DNA of 64,000 nt. It comes from Ziziphus jujuba (taxonomy: Eukaryota > Streptophyta > Magnoliopsida > Rosales > Rhamnaceae). The position numbers were made by a program, and so were the translations under genes. Positions 56,434 through 64,000 of this stretch are shown here, piece after piece. The DNA lies in contig NC_083383.1 in assembly GCF_031755915.1 (NCBI RefSeq), forward strand, positions 433,501 to 497,500, given 5' to 3'. Positions within the stretch are counted from its first letter, which is position 1. Each line of letters starts with the position of its first letter. The notes beneath the pieces are model-generated. The model worked only from the letters and a program-made list of their open reading frames with translations, was not told where the DNA came from and did no database searches.

Positions 56434-59400
56434 ATGGTGAAGGAAACGGAATACTACGACGTTCTTGGAGTCAGCCCCACGGCGACCGAGACCGAGATTA
56501 AAAAAGCATATTACATCAAGGTTATCAAATTCCTTTTTCCTTTGCACCCGCTATCCCTTCCCTTTGCAATCAATTCATTATTTCAGATTTCAGATTTCTT
56601 ATTTGAGCTTTCAGATTTCAGAGATATATATATATATATACAGGGAGTTTCAGAATTTTTATGTTTTACTTTCTGTATATGTTAAAAGATTATGAGGAAT
56701 CTGCAGATCCATCCATCCATCCATCCGTGGAGTCGTCTATTCTTAATCGCAATATATCTCTCTCTAAAAGTCGCGATTGATTTTTTTTTTTTTTTTTTTT
56801 TACCTGCATGCCTCTTGGTTTTCAATATATATTATATACTTATAATAAACAAATAAATGAATTTCGATTGATTTTATACGCTTTCTTAATTTTACCTTCT
56901 GAGTATCTTTTTTCCCAAAAAAACCATGTAAATGAAATAAGCAATTAAGCTTGTATCAACTACTCTGCTGCACCTTTAATGTGGTAGACAGTGCTGTTTC
57001 ATTCGCTTACATAGCTTTCTTATTTTCCTTTTTTTTTATGATAAAAACGCAATTGGGTGGGTAGCTTGAGTAACTTTTTCCTCTTCTTTCGTTCTCTTCA
57101 GGCTCGCCAGGTTCATCCAGATAAGAACCCAAACGATCCTCTTGCAGCACAAAATTTTCAGGTACCATTTACTTTTTGTCTACTTGTCCTTTGTCCCTTT
57201 GTTTTACCAGCTGAACTTAAATTGTGTTGTTTTACTTCTGTAGAAACACACTAGTACATGTTTTATATGGGAAACAAATTCTAAGGAATTTTTGTAATTT
57301 TAGTTTCCTCCATGCCTCAAATCATGACAATGCGATGGCAATCAATTTGTGAAACTCCTTTATTTTTCATGCGAAAAGTTGCTATAACTTGTACCTCATG
57401 AATTAAACTTAGGACTGTATATCTGAAAAATATGCATGTCCCCCTCAGCATTATTGTTCTAAGCTGGTTGCCCACAATACTTTTGAGCACGTCTTTGAGG
57501 CTCCTCAGAACTTGCCTTTAATTAAATTCTTGGCACAATAAGCATATTGAATATGGTTTCTTTTGGATTATGCACTTGCACAATCTTCATAAATTAGGGG
57601 TTCAGTGTAGGAACTTGAACTTTGGTCAATCATACTGATCTGCACAGACATTGTGGTGAAATCAGCAGTAACTTTCAAAATTTCACTTTTATGGACTCTT
57701 TGAAAGAAAGTAATCTATATGTTAATTAAGTTAAATTCAATTCAAATAGGCTTCTTTGAAATCTCGAGATATGATGTTTAATTTTCTTTTATTTTTTTGT
57801 CCTCAACTTTGTTTGTGCTTTGCAATCTCGATGTATGATGTTTCATGTTTCTTTCATTCTTTTGTGCTCAACTTTGATCGCAAAATGAAGGTGTAAATTT
57901 TAAATTACTGGTAATCTGTTATTGGACGTTTTAATTATGGGAATCAGGTTCTGGGGGAGGCTTACCAAGTATTGAGTGATCCAGCTCAACGACAAGCATA
58001 TGATGCCTACGGAAAATCAGGAATCTCAACGTTAGTTTTTTCTTCTTCTTAGCTTCTGTGTAGAATTTTATGCTTGAAAGTACAACTCCTATATGTCTGT
58101 GTATGACTTCTATGTTTCTATTTTTCTGTTGGACCATTAAGAGTATCATGAAAATTGTATCTTTTCTGATAATATTACCAACGCTTCTGGTCCTTTGCAG
58201 TGATGCTATTATTGATCCAGCAGCAATCTTTGCGATGCTTTTTGGTAGTGAGCTTTTTGAAGAATACATCGGCGAGCTGGCCATGGCATCAATGGCTTCA
58301 CTAGACATTTTCACAGAAGGGGAGCAATTTGATGCTAAAAAGTTGCAAGAAAAAATGAGGGTACAACATTTTCACTAGTCAGATTCTCATTATTTCTTAT
58401 TCGTTATGCTATTAGAACGCTAGTTCCTTATCTTATGGCACTCGTACTCCGTCTTGTTGAAGACAAATTTTATCCATGCAAACGTTAATTAGTGCCTATT
58501 ACCTTAGTGGTTTATGAATTTAAACCTAGTTTGCTTTATAACATCATATGAATCACTGTGTCCGTATGTAGTTCTATTCATCTCAACATTATGATGTTGT
58601 GTTGGGTCAAAATTCGTGGTTTGGTTGTTTCAATCTTTATTGGCATTCATCATTATAACAAAATGACAGATTAAAAAGTCTGATATTGCAAAATCGCCTT
58701 GTGATCTAGATGTTAAGGACTTTGATAAAATGGGAATGCATTGTATCTAACTGGTGGTGGGTGATAATTCGGGTTGCAAACATTACTTATATCTGAAAAT
58801 TGAAGAAATAAGAGCGAATACTGTTTGCGTGGACCTGACATTACTTAACCTGGACATAGGTCTCTTATGCTTCCATGGTTTCCTCACCATTCACTTGACA
58901 CGTTAAAATTCTAGGCATCTGTCTTATTTCTCTGAGTGTGGGCTTGATACTGCGTCATTTGAATTGTGAGGTTAATATTTGTAACAGGAAATGGAGTTTT
59001 TATTAAATTTTATGTATGCTCATTTTGGTATCGATTCAAGCTCTACAAAAATAGTTATCTCTTGGTCAGAGAGACAGGTGGGATGGAAGTTTTGCATGTG
59101 TAGGGTTAAAGCAAACTTCAGGGAATGCAAAAGTTTGACAATAAATCTTAATTGTACAGTATAGACCCTATTGAAATTTATATATAGACTTCTATAAAGC
59201 AGGAATGGTGAGACAACTATGTGTCTGTCCTATCTGTAGTATGCTATTATCAGTTGTATAGAAATTCTAATAAATACGGAATTTTCACTTCCGTAGAATT
59301 AGTTTATCCTTAAAATTGTATGTTGTGAAAACAATTTTGTCTCGCCTTTTTTTCTGGCATTGTTTTCCTGCGTGCCTACATTGCTCAGCTCCTGTTATTT

Positions 59401-62400
59401 TTCTTTCTTTTTTCTTTTTTCTTTTTTTTTATTTTATGTTTTTTTATTTCTCTTAGTTACTGCATTGTTTACCTTACAGACCTTCCAGATTCTCAGTTTC
59501 GCATGTGAGCAATTTAGTGTTATCGTCTTTCATTACAAGGTCCTTAAAAAATGATAGTGGACCTTCCTCTCTTAACTAATGGTTACAAGCATGCTTCCAA
59601 TATAATTTTACCCAGAAACAGGCAAAGAGTGTGCAACTTGCCAATCAATGCTTAATTGGAGGGTTATAATAACAATAATGCTACAAACACCAACTTGTTT
59701 ATTAACTTTACTTTGCCAAATGATGTGGCAAATGATATAGCAATCTTTTATTGACTTGTATTGGGTCTTACTTATCAATTTAAGGGTCTACTTAACCATA
59801 TTTAGTTTATATTACTTTTAAATCTTTAATGTATCTACACATTGTTTACCACATCAGTTGATAAATAAGTTGGTAAACAAAGTCGGTTCCTGTAGCATTA
59901 CTCATCTAATAAGCAGGAAAGATGATCTTAATGTTCAAAGCATATATTATCAATTTGGAGATGCGCAATTGCTGATTTACTTTTGTAATATTATGTTAGT
60001 ATTTTACACTTTCTTTTTGCCATTTCTATTTGCATTTGCTATTGATTATTGTGTCTATCTTCATTGTTGCATTTGATAAACAGTGGATTCTTTCATGATA
60101 TTTTGTCTTCACTGCAGGTTGTTCAAAGGGAAAGAGAAGAAAAGCTTGCTGCTATTTTGAAAGATCGACTAAATCAATATGTTCAAGGAAACAAAGAGGA
60201 CTTTGTTAGTCATGCACTTGCTGAAGTAGCAAGGCTTTCTAATGCAGGTAATTGGTTCCTGTCTGAAAGTATTTTTTTTTTAAGGTCAAAGGAAAAGACA
60301 GATGTTAGACATTAATATATATATATATATATATAAAAATTGCTTTCAAGTATGAGTTGTTTGGACTTATCTTTGTATGATTCAAACTCTATGATTATAA
60401 AATAAGCCAGCTTCTTTAATTAAATTGGGACATCATGGACCATTTGTGCTGTGTGGAAACTGCCAGGCCATCAAAATTTTCTTGTGAAATTTGGTCAGAT
60501 AGAGTATCATTTTATTGTCACTTCAATACTTAAAAGAGTAGAAAAAACATTTATAAACTTCAACTGCTATTTAAGGTCAAATGCCCGTAGTCTATGTTGG
60601 AGACTTATGCAGAGTAAGCTAGATAGTTTGCCTTCTTGGAGGAAAATGTTTGAAGAGGTTTACACCAAAGAGTGCAATTCGCACCATGAAAAATGTTATT
60701 TGGGCATTGGTCATTTAAGACCTGTGCAAATTCATGTCATCTTTGCTATTTTTTCCAATTAACACTTTTTTTATGCATTGATGGAGATTAATTTTATGAT
60801 TAATTTCATTCTCTGGTATCTACAGCTTATGGTGTTGACATGTTGAATACGATTGGCTACATATATGCAAGGCAGGCAGCAAAAGAGCTTGGGAAGAAGG
60901 CAATATATTTGGGTGTGCCATTTATTGCCGAATGGTTTAGAAACAAAGGGCATTTCATCAAATCCCAAGTAACAGCAGCCACAGGTTAGTAGATATTGCT
61001 GGCTTCTTACCAACAGCCTGTTTGTGTTGTACTGTTTCTAATCTGCATTTGTACATGAGCCACGTAGGCCCATGGGTGTGGACCACCAATTCATTCCCAA
61101 TCTTTATTGGGTCCACCTTAATTAATTAGTATACAACTCTACATTGGGTTATTGATCTTAAATCCAATCCTAGCTTCTGCATAAGGTAATTAACAGAAAG
61201 GGGAATTATATTGTTACTTTTATCATGTTGATTGTTGATATTTTTTTGGTGGCACCAGGAGCAATTGCTCTTATTCAGCTGCAAGAGGACATGAAAAAGC
61301 AACTCAGTGCAGAAGGAAACTACACAGAGGAAGAGCTTGAAGAATACATGCAAACTCACAAGAAGTTGATGATTGATTCTCTGTGGAAGCTTAATGTAGC
61401 TGATATTGAGGCCACTCTTTCCCGTGTTTGTCAGATGGTTGTCTTGTTATTCTGGTGCTCTTTTTCTGTTGCATAGAACGTAAATAGAAACTAGGCCAAG
61501 TTTATTTTGTGGTAATCTATTCATGGTTTATCTTAGGTTCTTCAAGACAACAATGCTAAGAAAGAGGAGCTCCGAGTACGAGCAAAGGGTTTGAAAACTC
61601 TTGGTAAAATCTTCCAGGTATTTTCTTCTACCCCGTTTCACTATTTTGTGTGCTTGTTATCATGATTATCAATTAAATGCCTAATACTTCTGGAACTATG
61701 TTATAAATATAGAGGACCAAATCGAACAATGGGAATGAGAATGACCCTATGCTAAACAGTACAATGCATAAATTGAACGGAAATGAATCAAGCTTTGATG
61801 CCTGTTCTCCTCCTATAACTACACCAAAATCTTCAAATCTCGAAGAGCCATCCTATAGTACATTTGCAACACAGGTACCTTCTTTCTGTCCTCTTAAGCA
61901 ATGAAGGAGAGGTTATCAAAATTAAAACTGATTTTATGAAATAATGTATTCTGCAGTTTTTATATGCTAAACCCTTACCAACATTTATAAATAATAATGT
62001 TGAAATGTGTCAACCTATTAATGATCAAAACCTGTTATGCTCAACCCTGGCCCATTTATTAGTCATGTCTAACATATTGCCACCCCTAATTTTGAGGGCA
62101 GAAAACATGTGGAATTACCTACCATGTAATAACTATGTGTGGCTAAATGCCTAAAATGCACAGCAACATCTTTACCTCCTTGGACGGTGCAGTTGAGGGG
62201 CTTGAGCAGGAAGAACAATGACCCATGCATTTGTATTTATAATATATATTATTTTATTATTGTATTATTTTATTTTTAATTATTTTATTATTTTTCAAAT
62301 TGGGTTGTCATAGAGTCCCTATGTGGAGGCCCCCCAGTTTCCAGGTGCACAGTTTGACCATAGCTTTCCGAGGCCAACAGCACCACCTGGTGCACAGAGA

Positions 62401-62424
62401 CACCCTTCTACCAGCATGGATTAA
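56434..62424 (+). CDS. DNAJ10: DnaJ (Hsp40) chaperone, DNAJ10-type with DnaJ-X domain (ten exons)
   Basis: Exons: 56434-56520, 57102-57161, 57948-58030, 58201-58360, 60118-60247, 60826-60984, 61259-61437, 61537-61617, 61713-61874, 62314-62424; 1,212 nt, 403 residues, all GT-AG and in frame. J-domain at residues 1-70 ([20 protein letters not shown]) with HPD at 34-36 to stimulate Hsp70. There is no Gly/Phe or zinc-finger region. A long DnaJ-X domain follows ([51 protein letters not shown]). The Pro-rich tail ends STSMD. Matches the plant chaperone DnaJ 10 group (about 400 residues); client and location are unknown from sequence. Intron 4 is large (1.76 kb) and holds no recognised element. Confidence 0.93.
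58361..60117 (+). other. large intron 4 of DNAJ10
   Basis: 1,757 bp between GTACAA and CTGCAG. Low-complexity T-rich stretch at 59398-59450. Frames at 59360 and 59858 have no known domain and are taken as chance. Confidence 0.7.
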
Positions 62425-62639
62425 GGTCTAAGGGAAGAAAAGTTTGATCCTTTTGTCTTGTAGTATAACACCTTTTGTATCAACGTTGAGGGTGTTGTCT
62501 TTCGTGCTTTTGTTTTGTATGATGTGTTTGCATGAGTGATGATTGCATGCTGGATGGCACAACACACCTTCAGGCAGGAGGACAGTCATTTTCAAATTTA
62601 TATTTTGGGGGAAAGCAGCAGAAATATATGTACAATTAC

Positions 62640-62689
<50 letters not shown>

Positions 62690-62940
62690 GGGAGGTTGGG
62701 GGGATAGTTGTCGAAGGTAGTAGTAGTAGTAGTAGTATTCATAGTCACCCATATTAATGGCTGCCCATGTTATGTGAATGGTGTATTTTGCTGGAGGGAT
62801 AGACCTTATGTTTTGATTTCACAGGTTTGTCATTTGGGCTCTTTTGATTGATATTATTTGATCGCTTTGAAAATTTATGTGTTTGTGTTTATGTGTTGCT
62901 GCTCATTTGAACAAACCAAAAAATAATAAAAATAAAAGGT
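62425..62940 (+). other. DNAJ10 3' region with microsatellites
   Basis: Probable 3'UTR and beyond. (TA)n followed by (GA)n at 62640-62687 and (TAG)n at 62717-62737. A possible polyadenylation signal AATAAA-like is AATAATAAAAATAAAA near 62921. Confidence 0.55.
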
Positions 62941-64000
62941 GTAACGTAGTTTGTTACTGGATTGGAGCCACACCATATGCCCTTCTGAATCTAGTGAATC
63001 TTTCGCTCCTTTTAAAGTTTAGGGTTTACATCAGGTCTGAGTACTAGTATCATTTTGCTGAACAAACGTAGCCAAGTAGTTTGCCTAGAGATGATTCTCA
63101 ACTATTCAGCAGGAACCGACCCGGAAGAATAAACATCGCATCCCGTGACCCGTTTCAACGTTAGGCTAAAATCTCTAGGATCTGATTCCTTTCTAAAAAC
63201 TGTCGTTTTCCTTTTATTTTTTCAATTTTTTTATTTAAAAAATGACTTTCCATTAGCAGAAGAAAATGAGCACGAGGGAACAAAAATTGCCGACTGATGA
63301 ATTGTTTCATTTAGGAACGGACTTATGAGCATCGATGTTCAGTGAGAATAATGTGCCAAATTGGCGGGTTGTCACTTGTCAGCTCGGCAGTTGTTTTGTC
63401 ATTTACGCTTGAAAGATGGAGGGTTGTTTTTAAAACCCACCCACCGCTACTTTAGGATGAAATAGGAAAAAACTTGATTAACTGAAAAGATATATATTAT
63501 TAATTATACCCAAAAAAAAAAAAAAAAAAGATCCGGACATTTTCTTCCATATTTTTAAGACGGCCAAACGAGATTGTCATATGTTTATCAAAAGCAACGT
63601 TGGTCGTTGAAGATTCAGTGAAAAGGGGCCAAAAAAAAAAAAAAACACTAGCCGTTAAAGCATATAATATCTACATATCAACTGTTATGGAAATCTATTA
63701 ATTACTTTTAGTTTTAAATTGTAAATTGAGATGCTTACACACCGATGAGATGGTCATCTGATAGTAACAATTAATATACATTGAAGATGGTAGAGTAATG
63801 CAGCTGCCATGTATTTAAACTTAGATATATTAATCGGTTAGGTTAGTATTTCTTTTTTTTTTTTTTGTCTTTTTTGTTTTTTTTTTTACGAAAGGTAGGT
63901 TAATCTAAAAACTGTTTGATTAATAACAGTTTGTTTTTATAGCTCACTTGGGCGTGGGAGCAGGAAATACTGGCGCGGTTACCAATTTAAGTGTTGTTGT
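62941..64000. other. intergenic, no gene supported
   Basis: No open frame with a recognisable domain. A-tracts at 63511-63529 and 63631-63646 and a T-tract at 63852-63890. The last 60 bases become GC-richer (GGGCGTGGGAGCAGG, TGGCGCGG), which may announce a promoter beyond the window; this is a guess. Confidence 0.35.

Noticed and set aside
1..64000. tRNA, rRNA or snoRNA genes
   Set aside because: Nothing I could fold or recognise by eye; a tRNAscan/Infernal run would settle it.

Overview
This is nuclear DNA from a flowering plant, very likely a eudicot. The gene models have plant-type introns, two genes match plant-only or plant-typical families (plastid ABC1K kinase, peroxisomal NAD carrier), and LTR retrotransposons, CACTA, hAT and MULE-type elements dominate. 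A woody rosid is my guess, not something the sequence proves.

Layout. 1-5815: Ty3/gypsy sequence on the minus strand (gag-pol, primer-binding site, one 819-bp LTR and the 3' tail of a second internal region). 5916-9340: a decayed Ty1/copia gag on the plus strand, invaded by a CACTA-like non-autonomous element. 9341-16950: unclassified retroelement-like DNA, a truncated gypsy LTR, an AT-rich repeat block and a second, internally deleted gypsy copy (minus strand). 16954-18695: eight head-to-tail AT-rich repeat units, followed by a small gypsy RNase H scrap. 18817-26460: a repeat family (called R here) interrupted by a hAT-like element with an 8-bp target duplication, a MULE-like MITE with long inverted repeats, and a dead JIP23-like gene. 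26470-27440: degenerate telomere-like repeats around a 94-bp tandem repeat. 27441-30093: no gene seen.

30094-47335 holds the remains of a DNA topoisomerase I gene (plus strand). It is cut by two copia elements of one family in opposite orientations (30970-36869 minus; 40992-47014 plus). Both copia leaders carry a 23-bp minisatellite whose every unit contains a CACRTG-type (E-box/G-box) core; this is the most unusual structure in the window.

47889-62424 is a compact gene island with three apparently intact genes: ABC1K3 (plus), PXN (minus, convergent with ABC1K3) and DNAJ10 (plus, divergent from PXN with 661 bp between start codons). Exons were placed by reading frame, splice sites and remembered family alignments; lengths close in frame (714, 362 and 403 residues). 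Products act in plastid plastoglobules, the peroxisome membrane and as a J-domain co-chaperone. They share no pathway that I can name. 62425-64000 has no gene I can support.
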